A DNA stretch of 64,000 nt from Liriodendron chinense (taxonomy: Eukaryota > Streptophyta > Magnoliopsida > Magnoliales > Magnoliaceae). Both the position numbers and the translations under genes were made by a program. Positions 35,231-47,977 of this stretch are shown one piece after another. Below the pieces are notes generated by a model that was not told the origin of the DNA, did no database searches, and saw only the letters and a program-made list of their open reading frames with translations. Positions within the stretch are counted from its first letter, which is position 1; each line of letters starts with the position of its first letter. The stretch lies in contig ML058452.1 in assembly GCA_003013855.2 (NCBI GenBank), positions 1,750,810 through 1,814,809 on the forward strand. Direction: 5' to 3'.

Positions 35231-35810
35231 ACCAGGCCCACCCATAAGGTATAAATAAGCCCTTGGGCTTGATGGGCAGGCCCAATGGTTCCAACTCATA
35301 TATTTAAGGTCCAAGCCTAATAATATGGGCTGGGAATCAAAATCCGGTGGGCCACCGGCCCTGTTAACAGCCCTTGATGTGATTGGCCTTCCATTCTTCA
35401 TTAATTGCCACTCAACATACACCTGTAGTCCAAATCCAATCTAAAATAGATATTAACTTATACAAGTACGTGGGGCCCTTTTATTTCTAGTTGATGTTCT
35501 CTACCCAAAGAATCAGCAGGATGGCATACTCAATGGATGGCCCACACTTTTACATTGAATGTGGACCGTTGGTAATGCCTTATTAATAGTCCGTCTCGTC
35601 CATCTTCCACTGAAGAGTGGAATCACCCAACTTTTGCAAAGGGCACATTCCACGTGGGCCCACCCTATGAAAACTCCCCATCTTACACGTCCGTGCCACA
35701 TTGGAACGTGTGGAATGCTTGCAAGAAGCATCCTTTAATCTCCAATAGTTTCCAATAGGAGTAATTTGATGCTCTGGTAGGGTGTGATGCTTGAAGCGCG
35801 GGCACTCAGA
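35231..35810. other. Intergenic, no gene seen
   Basis: It contains a possible hAT-like remnant near 35250-35375 (GGGCAGGCCC and CTGTTAACAGCCC words) and otherwise nothing recognised. Confidence 0.4.
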
Positions 35811-35813
35811 AAT

Positions 35814-36180
35814 GGATGCGGATTGCGTGGTGAACGCAGCACCACGTAGCTACGTGGTGTGAGGACTCTGTGGGGCCTACCATGATGTATGTGTTTTATC
35901 CGTGCTGTCCATCCATTTTTCCAGCTCATTTTAGGGTATGAACCTAAAATTGAAGCATATCAAAAGCTGAACTGGACCACACCACAAATACAATGGGGAT
36001 AATGACTTCCACCGTTGAAACCTTCCTAGGGTCTACAGTAATGTTTATTTGTGATCCTAACTTGTTCATAAGGTCACACATGGATGAAGGGAAAACACAA
36101 ATATTATCCTGATCCAAAACTTTTATGGCCTCCAAACAGGTGGAATTTAATCCCCACACAATATTATTTTGAGTTAATTT
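35814..36180. repeat. MULE-like foldback, right arm missing
   Basis: The left terminus GGATGCGGATTGCG is followed by the family left arm (CATGATGTATGTGTTTTATC). The middle part reaches AAACAGGTGGAATTTAATCC and then stops near 36175 without the inverted right arm. Confidence 0.6.
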
Positions 36181-36224
36181 ATGTCACCGGTACAATTTTA
36201 GAATGCCTGCCCATCGACCGTATG

Positions 36225-36705
36225 TAGGGCTGTCAATGGACCGGATCTTCGTCCGGATCCACTCGAGATCTGCTCTGATTTTATCGAATTCGGATCAACG
36301 ATCCAGATCAATGGGTTGGATCCGGATCTTGTTAATCAGATCCGTTAAAATTTTGGGTCGAATGTAGATTACCTTGGATCCGCTCCGTTTAAGATCCGAT
36401 CCGAATTTAAAATGAATTAAATAATATTATATATATTATATATAAATACATATAATAAAAAACCACATGTATTTTATCTTAAGTGGACCACAATATTTAC
36501 CATCCAACCTATTGAATGGTATCCACATGTATTCGGATCAGGTTGGATCGGAGTCAGATCGGCTAAATCTCAATTGGGTCGGGTTTCGGATCAAATATTT
36601 AGAGATCCATCGGATTTCGGGTCAGAGTCGAATCATCCATATTACAAACTGAGTCGAATTCGGATCAGCCCTGATCGCTCCAAATACGATCCGTTGACAG
36701 CCCTA
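36225..36705. mobile_element. 481-bp hAT-type MITE, 8-bp TSD ACCGTATG
   Basis: The left end TAGGGCTGTCAATGGACCGG is mirrored by the right end ending TTGACAGCCCTA. ACCGTATG stands exactly at 36217-36224 and 36706-36713. The interior is rich in GGATCCGATC-like words, as in the 22469 element. Non-coding. Confidence 0.92.
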
Positions 36706-36770
36706 ACCGTATGTAGCCAGAGTATCAAATAACTCCTCTAGATAAAAGTAGTTTTTTTCTAGTGAAGCAA

Positions 36771-36773
<3 letters not shown>

Positions 36774-36804
<31 letters not shown>
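36774..36804. repeat. (CT)n microsatellite
   Basis: About 15 uninterrupted CT units just downstream of the hAT MITE. Confidence 0.9.
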
Positions 36805-36807
<3 letters not shown>

Positions 36808-38870
36808 CAAAGATAGTTATAGTTGGCAAACGGAACTTCAACGACCATCCAAGCACTTGCACCACACATGCATGAAATTATTTAATGCCTTGAGGCCCAC
36901 ACATGGCTCACCTGAATCTCACTGATGTAATTATGCAGATTCATATGAGTCATGTTTAGCATTCAACATCCACATATCAAAACTATTTAAATGGCAAGTC
37001 ACTCTCAATCAATTTTCTTCAGCATTTCTTCGAATCCATCCGTAATTTGCCGTTTGCATCCCGTAATCGCATCGTTGATGACAAATTACAATATCATAAT
37101 CCATGCACATGAATTCTAATCAGATGATGATGCAAACAAAATCTTCCAAGTACAAGATCCACCCACACTCTTGAATGAGGACACTATCAATGTTATGTCA
37201 TCTTGATGATGATGTATGGTCACAAAATGCATATAGGTTGCCACCCATCCATTAAAATTATGGTATTGCTTGTTTCTGTGGGACCATGCAATATAAGACC
37301 TAATCAACTATATTATAGAAGAAAATATGAAGATTAGCCGCCCTAAATTAACCAATGATAAGGTTGTTTTCTTGTGATAGAGATAAAAGATATAACCCGA
37401 TGTGGACCATCTACCTAATCTGATCCCAAATCCCATATTTTATGTAGTATAACAAGTCTACGGCGAGTCTAGTACTACTAGATTATACACCCTACCTATT
37501 TTGTAGGGTCAAGAAACAAATGGTTCTATTTTATTTAATTTTAAGTAATTTCACACACTTCCATCCGCACGAAGCCACACATGCCAATATGGAATACAGT
37601 GTGTTGGAAATGATGCTTAAATCTTCTGCCTAAAAAATCAAGCCATTTGACTCTGGTGGGCCATTAGTCCAAGGTGTGGAAATGGCCCCATTTTTTGCCA
37701 TGTGTGAAATCTAAGCTTCCATTAATCTTGTTTGAAATAATGCTTCGATCTTCTGCCTCATAATTTCTTGATTCAACTCTGGTAGGCCATTGGTCCAAGG
37801 TGCAGAAGTTTTCAAAAAATCATGCCATTTTCACACCTTCGGTGGGCCGGAGCATAACAGATGGGTAGTGGCCCACCTGAGAAGTGTTACCTTACATGAT
37901 CTCGAATCCGATATTTTTAGTACAAGTCGACAAGTGGTCCAGTATTAGACTCACCCCACCTACAAATGATCAAGAAAGAAATTTCTAAGTAAGAAATGTT
38001 CTTCAATAGAAGAGGATGATTTGAAGATAAGATTATAGTTGAGATATGAAGAATGGATCAAATGTTCCAGTGAAAAAAAAATATATATATTTTTTTCAAT
38101 GGACCCATTGAGGTAAATCCCCAAGTAATAATAAAAATGTAACTTTCGGATCTTTTTAGATGATGAATTGAAAAGCTTGAATAGTATTTAGATCCTTCAA
38201 CAACTAGATATCTCACCTCAGTAGCAATCCTTAGAAATATACGACGTCAAGCATTTTCCATGTGAGACTTGAGTTTTTGGGCTAATCAAAAGTCAGAGTT
38301 GTCATGCTCAAACTAGTAGATAATTGTACTTTCGTGTGAATCACTGAAAATCATACACCGCCTACACGTGGAATGGAAAACACATGGTTTGACCATCTTA
38401 AGATATGACAAGCATGCTGCGATGACTAGAGAAGACGCCCAAGGTTGTGAGTGATGTAAGAGCACGCTGCAGCAGGTAGGTTAACTAGGCATGGCATGCA
38501 TGGAATGACAACTTTGGACCTCAACTCTCAAGTTCTGGAGGTTGCAGTATACTGTGCTAAACTGCAAAAGAAATAAGGACTCATTTGGATGCTTACAAAA
38601 TTTTAAGTTGTAAACAAGTTCCGTCTAAAAGCTGAGTTTTAGATGTGAGTTATAGGTAAGTGAAATCACTTCCTTTTTCTTAAGATTTCAAATGCACTAA
38701 AATGCTATAAGTGACTGTGCATGAAATTTTCTATCCAGGCACCACTTGTAAATTATCTGTAAACCATCCAAACTTACCCCTAAAGCTAGGATGGATAATG
38801 ATTTGTGATTTGCAACTGAAGTGACCATGTTCACGGAGAAGACAATCAAAGAGGTTGTCATTACAAAGAA
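36805..38870. other. Intergenic, no gene; one 117-bp tandem duplication
   Basis: A diverged tandem duplication (CTCTGGTGGGCCATTAGTCC and CTCTGGTAGGCCATTGGTCC, about 117 bp apart) covers 37612-37850. No supportable coding sequence is present. Confidence 0.5.
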
Positions 38871-38879
38871 ATATAAGGG

Positions 38880-39305
38880 CGAGTTGTGTGGACACCCCAT
38901 CTGATGTGTGATGGGCATCCACACCATCAATCAGTTGCACCATTCCGTGGTGGGCCATGGGCATAAAACTCAGGCCAATCCATGACTTGGGAGGGCAACA
39001 TGCACCATATACAACAATTAAGAGTGGGTATCCACCCATTGAAAACTTTATGACCATTTATAGGGTCGATTGAGATGTGGTTGAGAAATCCAGCCCATCC
39101 ATTATGTGTGTCCCACTTAAACAAGAGGTTACATAAAGTTTTAACCGTGTCAAAAACTCAGGTGGGCCCCAACAAGTACTTTTAGATGTTGTAGGCATGA
39201 TTTAACACTGTTTCAGTTGGTATGGCCCACTTGAGTTTCGAATACAGCTGATTTTGGGATATCCCATAACCAACAGGGGACCCACCAAATGCATGGTGTG
39301 GATGT
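38880..39305. repeat. Dispersed repeat, copy A (direct to 41330-41670)
   Basis: Shared segments in the same order and orientation include CAAGTACTTTTAGATGTTGT versus CAAGTGCTTTTAGATGTTTT, and TGGTATGGCCCACTTGAGTT in both. Some words (CAGGTGGGCCCC) link it distantly to the foldback family. An (AT)n tract follows immediately. Confidence 0.6.
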
Positions 39306-39306
39306 C

Positions 39307-39308
<2 letters not shown>

Positions 39309-39382
<74 letters not shown>
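39309..39382. repeat. (AT)n microsatellite
   Basis: About 37 AT units, nearly uninterrupted, at the end of repeat copy A. Confidence 0.95.
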
Positions 39383-39384
<2 letters not shown>

Positions 39385-39394
39385 ATGAAATTAC

Positions 39395-41325
39395 ATCTTT
39401 TGGATTAAAGGCGTATTAGTGTGGAAGCTTAGGGAGCAAATAGTATTATGACTAAGTCCTAGAGGGGGGTGATTAGGATTTTCTAAAATCTTTTTACCTA
39501 CTTATGTAATTTAACAATTTACACTAAGTAAAGAATTAACACTTCGGCTTCCAAGCCTAAGTATGTCCAATCACAAGACTAACATATGGTTTAAGCAATA
39601 AGCTACATAGTCTAAGCATGTATAGTAATCAAATGATTAAACAAATCAAGATCTTAATCTAGCTATGCACCCTATGTAGACTATGAGAATGGATCAATGA
39701 GCTCAAGTTTACACTACTTAGTGAAAGTACATCTTGTGTGTAAATGTGACTATCTAGTGCCTAGCATACATTCCTATCAAGTATTCATAATTAAACAATT
39801 AAACATATAATGCTAAGATAACAATGTGCTCAAATCAATCACAAACACAAGTATGTATAGTGGTTCGACTTTGGGTCTACTCCATTCCCGGTTCAAGTAC
39901 TCAACCCCATTGAGTACACCGACATTCACTATACGGAGGTTTTAAATGAGGTTCACCTCTTAATCTTAACACAGAAGTTTTACCGGTTCACCTCTCAATC
40001 ATAACGGAGTTTTGGACAAGGCTAACTCTTAACCCGACGCACATTCACTCCCGTGTCGGAGGCTCCCCCTTGGAGACTTTGTTTGGGCCCGACAAACGAG
40101 TCAATGAGCATTAAATTCCCTTAATTTTTAGCCCCAACTAACGTGTTAAGGAAAGACCAACGTCCCTAGAGTTTTAGGCTCAACTAACAATCCAAGGATC
40201 GACAAACGACCCTAGATCGAGTTTGACAAATAAACTCTACACTCAATTCCCACAGGAAAAAGTGTGGATGGACTCTCAACAAATTGACAACCTTACTTGT
40301 TGGATGAGCCAATTGCTCAGCGTCGCTTCGGGTTACTTGATTTCTGCTCTCCCATGATTCAATTAGCTCCCCTTTACTCTCACGATCGTGTTGTTGTTGT
40401 GCTGCCAATGCCTCAGCTACACTTGATCAATCACCTTGCATATGATACCTTTGATATGCCCAAGGTGATAGGAGGGTAGGTTTGAGATCTCTACAACTAA
40501 TGGGAATGGGTTGCCTAGAGCATCTCAGCTACAAGGATCTCATCATAGAGCTTTGGATAGAAATATAACTATCAAGTTTGATCTAAACTCTAGAGATCAA
40601 AAGAGGGTGAAGGTTATCTTCTTCATGAGCTTGGAATGCTCAATTCTTATGTTAAATCACAAGGAAGATACCTTACTAGGGGTAGGATTTGCCACTAATG
40701 GTCTCCAATAATGGTGGCTTCAATCCTCTCAAAATCACTCTGCTTACCCCAAAAATCGAGCCATGTCCTTTTATAAAAGAATTCACAACGGATCTAAAAC
40801 GAGCAAAAAACAGCTCTATTCCGACCGGTCATACCCCTTAACAACCGGTAGGACTGGTGTCCTCGACCAGTCGAATTACAGGCCTGGGACTAAAAACCTT
40901 ACTGTCTCATTTAGATCAGTCGCCAACCGATCGGATGACCGATCAAATTAAGGCCCAATGACACATAATTTTCAATTTGATTGTTGTCCCAAATTGGCCA
41001 TCTGCCGATGATTCTTGGCATGATTTCTGTTGTTTTATCATTGGTGTTTTGCAGTAGATCATGCAACCTCTTAATCATCTTTTAAGTGATCTTTTGGGAC
41101 ACCTAAGGCCAATCTAAGATGACTAAGGATATGCCTAATGGTCACGGTCATCTAGAGGTTATAGTTTTGGTTAGGTTCAAGATTAAGGCTCACCAAGGCA
41201 TTTCTTCTTCCTTCATGCAGCAAGTCCGATTGAGTCTTCGTTCTTCGTCTTCATTAAGCTCAACCGACACTAGACTTACTGACCTAAGTAATTAACAAAT
41301 AAGGTGCACTAGTATGTCACAGAAA
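39395..41325. mobile_element. Probable LTR-type retroelement remnant, unclassified
   Basis: It contains AGTCCTAGAGGGGGGTGATTAG near 39455, a motif I know from LTRs of several plant retroelement families. It is followed by a long non-coding stretch with a GTGGTTCGACTTTGGGTCTA segment. No gag or pol reading frame and no paired terminal repeat were found. A solo LTR is possible. Confidence 0.35.
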
Positions 41326-41329
41326 AGTG

Positions 41330-41670
41330 CACTAACACACACCACAAACAATAGTTGAGAGGGGTAATCCGCCTATTAAAACCTTTATGATCGTCTATTG
41401 GGCTCATTGAGATGCGGTTCACAAGTGTATACATTTTGTGTGTCCTAATTGGATGAGGGGTCAAATCAAGTTTCAGTTGCATACAAAACTCAAGTGGGCC
41501 CCACCAAGTGCTTTTAGATGTTTTTAAGTATGTCTTCACATGGTTTTAAATGGTATGGCCCACTTGAGTTCCATATACGACTAATTTTTGGGATAATCCT
41601 AAACCTAAAGGGGACCCCTCAAATGCACGGCGGTGTTGATGTCCGACGCACATCACGATGGGGCCAATGC
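41330..41670. repeat. Dispersed repeat, copy B
   Basis: It corresponds to 39000-39300 of copy A but is truncated at its left side. The intervening 2 kb is the retroelement-like segment and the (AT)n tract. Confidence 0.6.
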
Positions 41671-41695
41671 ATCTCGACCTCATGGGAAATTCTCA

Positions 41696-42627
41696 TTAAT
41701 GTTTTAAATATATATGATATCGGCCGATATATCCTATGATATATCTTGTATCCCACATGTTCGATTCGGGGAGAATTTTTAAACTCTAATCCTTCTTTTT
41801 TTTTGTTATAAGTTATATTAAATTAATGTTAAATTGTTACAAATCCATTGATTCTTCATGTTTTGTATGAAAATTTTTAGAGTTGTATCTTTGATTTCAA
41901 TATCCAGTGGTTCTTCATGTTTTTCATATTTTTTTCGATATTTTCCTTCAACCAATTTTCAATCTAGACTAATTTCAAAGTATTTAGGAGTATTTGATGA
42001 AATAATCATCATAGACACTAATTTCGAAATTTGAGTGTAGTGGTCCAATTTGGAGAAAATTAGGGAAATTCAACATTTCCCCAATTTCTCCCAAATTGCT
42101 TGCAATGTTACACTTCAAACATGAAATCAAGCATGTATGATGGCTGATTTACTCATTTGTTAAGTCCTTGTCAATCTTTAAAAAATAAAAATTATTTTTT
42201 AATTAAAAATTATTAAAATATTTTTTTTCAAAATTTTACTTCAATCAACTGTCAATTAGGATTAATTTCGAAGTATTTAGGAGTGTTTGATGAAATGATC
42301 ATCACATACACTCTAAATGTTATGCAATCAATTTGAATATAGTTGCATTAGTTCAATTAGACAACGCATAGCTTAGGACCCTATATAAAGGAAACCTATT
42401 ATATGCACTTCTTTTTTAGATGATATGATTTAAAAGTGTGTATTAAGGTATTTTTTTTAACAATATCTGAAGTTTCATTGAAAAATTCAACAATTTCCAA
42501 ATGTCTATGTTTCTAAAAAAAGTGCGATAAATTACCCGATACAAATGATATATCCCGTGCCGTAACCAATATATATTTATATCCCAAGGATGTGATACGT
42601 AACGCGGTACTGATATTTTGAATACTG
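41696..42627. mobile_element. ~0.93-kb GATATATCGGCCGATAT element, copy 2 (inverted to copy 1)
   Basis: Its reverse complement matches 16257-17220 through most of its length: GCGTTACGTATC and CCTTGGGATATA near one end, the AAGTATTTAGGAGTGTTTGA/TCAAACACTCCCAAATACTT pair inside, and GATATCGGCCGATATATC at the other end. Ends resemble each other as inverted repeats (TGTTTTAAATAT and ATATTTTGAATAC). Non-coding. Confidence 0.7.
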
Positions 42628-42640
42628 GTTCCCATGAAAA

Positions 42641-42641
<1 letters not shown>

Positions 42642-42701
<60 letters not shown>
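42642..42701. repeat. (AT)n microsatellite
   Basis: About 30 AT units, 14 bp from the end of the copy-2 element. Confidence 0.95.
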
Positions 42702-42703
<2 letters not shown>

Positions 42704-43150
42704 CTCAAAAATGAAAACTCTATAGCTTTCACATAACAAATATCCTTAGCTCATGCTTCGGGGGCATTGCCCCCAAACCCAAGTGTAGGTGTGTGCTTTG
42801 AAAAAGGTCACCCTCTTAGTAGACTTCCTAAAAGGGACCTTTCATGCTCCAATGAAATTGTCTAAGATGATGTATGTAATGGTCCAAGCCACATCGTCAC
42901 CTAGGATAATAAGAATTTAACCTAGACTTCAAGACACAAAATGTCCAATATATATGAAATGCAAGCTAATAGAAGAAGTAACAAAAGTACAATGACATAT
43001 TCTACACAAGTTTAATCACTCTTGTCAAAGATTTTTAATGCATTACTAAAGAACTTTCACTAACTCAAATCAAAGTTAAATATAATACTATTTACTAGAC
43101 TCGTCGGGAACCTAAGGAATTAAGCATTCTCTGAACTATGACTTTTTTAT
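42702..43150 (-). other. No gene; possibly the copia 3' LTR region
   Basis: The segment lies where the 3' LTR of the minus-strand copia remnant is expected. It contains a GGGGGCATTGCCCCC hairpin, a type common in copia LTRs. LTR ends could not be defined. Confidence 0.3.
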
Positions 43151-43683
43151 GTGTACCAAGACACTAAGGCCATGTTTATGTTAATGAAACCTCCAACACT
43201 CCCCTTTAAACCAAAAGCAACCTCCAACACTCCCCTTCAAACCAAAAGCATCTTCATTCCAAGTTTCTCTCTTAATCGTTTGAATGCATTAGTCGGTAAT
43301 GCCTTAGTGAAAATGTCCGCGACTTGTTCCGTAGTATGATAATATACTAATTTCACCATTTTTCGCTTCACATGATCTCTTAGAAAATGGTACCTGATAT
43401 CGATGTGTTTGATTCTTCCATGATGTACTGGACTCTTGGGGAGTTTTATAGCAGACTTGTTATCCACAAATATAATTGTGAACTCTTCTTGCAGATGCTT
43501 TAATTCTTTTAGAAGATTCTTCAATCATATTGTTTCACTAATAGTGAATGATACTGCCACATATTCAGCTTCACATGTGGATAAGACAATAACACTTTAC
43601 TTCTTTGAATTCCATGTAAATGTCATCGACTCGAGATAGAAAACATATTCCATGGTGCTTTTCCTTTCATCTTGGTCACCCCC

Positions 43684-43716
<33 letters not shown>

Positions 43717-44548
43717 ACTATCTAAAATCCATGCAGCTTTGTTTTATCATCATATAAATAGAAAAGACCAAAATCCATGCTTCCTTTAATATATCTTAGA
43801 CCCAATGAGATTCCTTTGGTGCTTCCATGTAACTGCTAAGAAGTCCAACACTATAGACAATATCCAGCCTTGTGATTGTGAGGCACTTGGGGCTTCCAGT
43901 CAGACTCTTGAATATAGTCGAGTTCATGCTTCTTCCTTCTCATTCTTTTGTCAATTTCAAGCCCTTTGATATACACATATTTACAGCATTACAATCGATC
44001 ATTCCGAACTTTTCAAGTAGTTCTTTTGCATACTTTTTTTGTGATATAAAGATGTCGTAAGGTTGTTGTTTCACCTCGATGCCCAAGAAGAAGGACATAA
44101 GTCCACCATCAATCATCTCAAATTCCCTGAACATAGCATGCTTGAATACATGAAACATCTGCTGGCTGTTCCTTGTAAACAACAAGTCATCAACATATAG
44201 GCATGCTATGAGCATATCTCCATGACCATTCTTCTTAATATAGACCGCATGCTCATATGGACATTTGGTGAAGCCGTTTTCTTAAAGATAGCTGTCAATA
44301 CGTGCATTCTAAGCACGTGGGGCTTGCTTTAACCCGTACAAGGCTTTCTTCAGACGATATACCTTTGCTATTCACCTTTATAATAAAGCCTTTAGGCTGG
44401 TTAACATAAACCTATTCTTTAAGTATTCCATTCAGGAGTGTGGACTTCACATCCATTTGATAAATTTTCCAACCGTGATGGGCAGCAAGAGAGATTATCA
44501 TCCTTACAGTGTCAAGTTGAGCAACTTGAGCAAAAACTTCTTCATAAC
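43150..44548 (-). pseudogene. Ty1/copia pol remnant: RT and RNase H
   Basis: On the minus strand the RT starts near 44540 (FAQVAQLDTVRMIISLAA, then IYQMDVKS). It continues with KKALYGLKQAPRA near 44330 and the catalytic CLYVDDLL at about 44190. RNase H near the 3' end (43237-43524) has DNKSAIKL, GRIKHIDIRYHFLRDH and TKALPTNAFKRLREKLG. Stops in frame (for example after LKE near 44415 and DSYL near 44283), frame changes and a poly-C run at 43679-43704 show decay. The RT is cut at 44549 by the Tat element, so gag, protease, integrase and the RT start are missing here. Confidence 0.88.
43679..43704. repeat. 26-base poly-C run followed by A tract
   Basis: An unbroken run of C directly followed by ten A inside the copia remnant. 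It may be real or a sequencing/assembly slip. Confidence 0.85.
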
Positions 44549-46073
44549 TGTGGACCCTCGCCGATTTTCCGCGCTCCCACACGACGTCGTTCTTCCTTTC
44601 CTTTCGGAAGAAGAAGAAGAAGAGGTGCGTGCGTGCGAAATTGCCGTTTGTGCCACTGGCTTGCCTCGTTCTCGAGGGCTTCGTTTGGTAGTCGTGTTAA
44701 GCTGGATATGTTTAAATGAGTTTATATAAGACCAGAGTCGCCACTAGCCAGTTACTTCGAATCTACAGTCGGCTAGACCCCGTAGAAACGTTAGAGAAGG
44801 GAATCCGAAGATTCCTTCCTCTAAAATGACTCCTGTTGATCTGCGGTCAGAGATTCAAGGTAAGGGATCACGGTTACAGGGTGGGAAGAGGTTAAGCACC
44901 CCACACACTGCCCGTACCGAAGTACGGTCTCTACTTCACAGAATCGATCGGATACGTGAAAGTCTAATTTAATCCTCGTATATTCTCATGGATGACATGA
45001 TGCATGAATGCGGGTCTGAACAGTAAGAGTTTCTGATGGGCAGGTTCCAACAACGGGCAAGCCCAGAGCGTACGCTCGAACTGACAGGTGCTTTATGCGA
45101 GATGATGCATGCTGTGTGCTTGAATATTCAAAGTGTCTATAGTGATATGTACGTGAATGCAGGTCTGAACAGTAAGAGTTTCTGATGGGCAGGTTCCAAC
45201 AACGGGCAAGCCCAGAGCATACGCTCGAACTGACAGGTGCTTAATATAAAGACATATGCAGTGTGCTTGAATAATCAAGGTGCTTGTAGTGAAGCAGGGG
45301 GGTTGGAAGAAAAGCAAATGTTGCACTTATGCTAGATGCAAATGAGATGATGCTGGAAAAGAGTAGCCGGGTGGACGGAGGTGTCGCAAGGATTGGCTTC
45401 GAGTGGATGGATCAAGACTTGGATGGCTTGGGAGGCTTGGACCAGTGGTCAGGCTGGGCTGGACCAGGGCTAGGCTCTCCTCACTCGGGCTCTCCTTGGT
45501 GGAGGAACGGGCTAAAGAGGATTCGAATCACACTCGGGCTGAAGAGAGGGAAGTGGATTGTTGAAATGAGAAGGGGAGGGGGGTATTTATAGCAGCGGAG
45601 AGTGGCACTCTCGTAATTTTTTCCGGGCGACCTGCTATGGGCCGCCCGTACGGCCGCTCCTCGGTTTCCAGCGAGTACGGTCGCTCCCTCGGGGCTGCTG
45701 TTTGACTCGCTGGTCGACTCAGTGAGTCGACTCGGTGGTTTGACTCGACGGGTTGACTCGACGGGTTAACTCGGTGTTTTGACTCGACGGGTTGACTCGC
45801 CGGGTTGACTCAGCGGGTTAACTCAGCGGGTTGACTCAGCAGGTTGACTCAGTGAATTTGACCTTTTTAGGATTTTTTGACTGGCTTTTCTTATGGGGGG
45901 TTTTTCAGGCTGATGTTTAGGACTGGGTTGACTGGGTTCAGGCTTGAACTGGGCTATGGAATGGGGCTTACAAGGGTGAGTTTGGCTGAGTTTGGACTTG
46001 GAATTTGGGGGTATGGTCCTCCATTCATCCAGCTATCTCTACCAACAGTGTAGCCGAAGGTGGGGTGTCTACA
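44549..46073 (-). repeat. 3' LTR of the Tat element (~1525 bp)
   Basis: In element sense it begins at 46073 with TGTAGACACCCCACC and ends at 44549 with GGGTCCACA. Inside are a direct duplication of about 149 bp (GGTCTGAACAGTAAGAGTTT at 45013 and 45162) and a Ser/Thr-free minisatellite of GGGTTGACTC-type 15-bp units at about 45708-45858. The boundary with copia coding sequence at 44548/44549 is sharp. Confidence 0.85.
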
Positions 46074-46088
46074 GATGCCCCTCTTTGG
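46074..46088 (-). other. Polypurine tract of the Tat element
   Basis: In element sense CAAAGAGGGGCATC lies directly before the LTR start TGTAGACA. This is the expected primer site for plus-strand DNA synthesis. Confidence 0.75.
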
Positions 46089-46144
46089 CAGAGGTTGCGT
46101 GCAACCGAATGCCAAAGCGAGTGGACACCCCACTTCTGACCCGG

Positions 46145-47040
46145 TCATTCATGGATCATGGTCTGAAATCATTGCTTGCCTTTGCATCTGTGCCAGTTGA
46201 TCTTTCGGAAATCGTTCACTCGCACATACCGCGGGAGTTTGGAGAAAACGTTGCGATTGTCCCTGCATGCGCTGCAACCTGGGTACCCAATCGCAACCCT
46301 TCCATTCCTGATCGGTACTAACATCGAAAAGGTACAGCAGAGCCTCTGCGTCGACAATCTTACGAGGATGCTGACCCTGAGACTGATTGTGTGATGTTTG
46401 ATGTTTTCCCAGATCACTCCAGGAGTACTTGTTTCGCTTGACTGTCAAAGTGGTTAGACGCCCTGCGTCAGATAGTCTTACGGGATTCTACTACGCCAAC
46501 TTGGACTCAGTCAAGGTACTTCAGGCATCCACGCCTAGGTATGTGCGGGTGGGCTTTTTCCACCCGATCTGCTAGTTTCGATGCTTGGTTTGCAATTCAT
46601 TCTTTCCTTGATTGTGGTCTGGAATCTTTGTTATCCTTTGTATCTGAGTCAGTTAATTGTCTGGAAATTGATAACTCGCACATACCGCAAGAGTTTGGAG
46701 AAAACGTTGCGATTGTCCCTGCAGTTTGCTGCAACCTGGGTACCCAATCGCAACCCTTCCATTCCCGATCAGTACTAACATCGGAAAGGTACAGCAGAGC
46801 CTCTGCGTCCGTAGTCTTACGAGGTTACTGACCCTGTGATTGATTGTGTGATGTTTGATGTTTTCCCAGATCACTCCAGGAGTACTTGTTTCGCTTGACT
46901 GTCAAAGTGGTTAGACGCCCTACGTCAGATAGTCTTACGGCATTCTACTACGCCGACTTGGACTCAGTCAAGGTACTTCAGGCATCCACGCCTAGGTATG
47001 TGCGGGTGAACTCTTTCCACCCAATCAGCTGATTTTGATA
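46145..47040. repeat. Tandem duplication, two ~457-bp units, in the Tat 3' region
   Basis: CGCACATACCGC occurs at 46221 and 46676, and AGGTATGTGCGGGTG at about 46537 and 46994. The units are highly similar throughout (GTACAGCAGAGCCTCTGCGT in both). No coding sequence is supported. Confidence 0.85.
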
Positions 47041-47970
47041 CTTGGGTTACAATTCATCGTTTCCACCTGTTCAAATGGTTTCTGTGACCGAACCTTTTGG
47101 CTTTCATCTTTTTGTATCTTGGCATGTGGTACGACCGCACTGACACTGGAGTTCAGTTCGACCGTACTTTGAGTGCATTGGATCCGATGATCTCCGGGGA
47201 AACAGCGAGACATCGGATCTTATTTGATTTTTGCGTCGGCTCCTACCCAGAGATATGGAAGATCTCCTGGTGTTTTGGAGGCAGAACGCTCTACTGGAAA
47301 ATATTTTTGGATTTTTGAAAAGGCACCCACTCTGGGGAGTGATACTCCGTGGGGTTTTTATTTGCAAATGGAAATATTTTTTGTCTTTTTGAAATGAAAA
47401 TCTGGTTTGCACGTGCCTCCACTAGGGATGCCTGTGGGGCCTTTGGCTAACTGACTTTTATTTTGAAAGCAGGTAAACGTGATGATTGATGAGATGGATG
47501 CTGATGCATGGAGATGCATGATGAATGCATGGCTTTGGCTCATTCTCTTTCAGTTTGATGATTTTGCTTTTGCTGGAGATGCCGAGAATTTTGAGCTTAT
47601 TGCTTGCAGGGTTGTGCTCCCTGGGGATTTTCTTTTTAATGCGGATGTTTGGACAGCGGGTTGGTCAAGATCCTGACCCGTGGTCGACCAGGTCCATCGT
47701 CCCAAGATGCTGTTTCTTTGCTAATGAGAATGTACGAGAATATTATTCGACTTCAAGATGTTCTTCTGGGCATACGTGTGATTGAGATGGCGTTTGGCTG
47801 CCCGTTTTGGTCAAGATTCCAATTTGCGGGCGATTGGATCCGTCATCCCATACTGTGAAGTGAGCGGAGTTCAAGACTCCTGAATTGTAGTGCTGGGGAT
47901 ACTGACAATTTTTGTGATTTTTGCAGATATTTGGATCCGAATCTTTACCTGAGCGGTCAGGGTAGAGATC
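47041..47970. other. Tat 3' region, no gene seen
   Basis: Mixed non-coding sequence between two tandem arrays. Short reading frames on both strands have no recognisable motif. Confidence 0.4.
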
Positions 47971-47977
47971 AGTTTAT

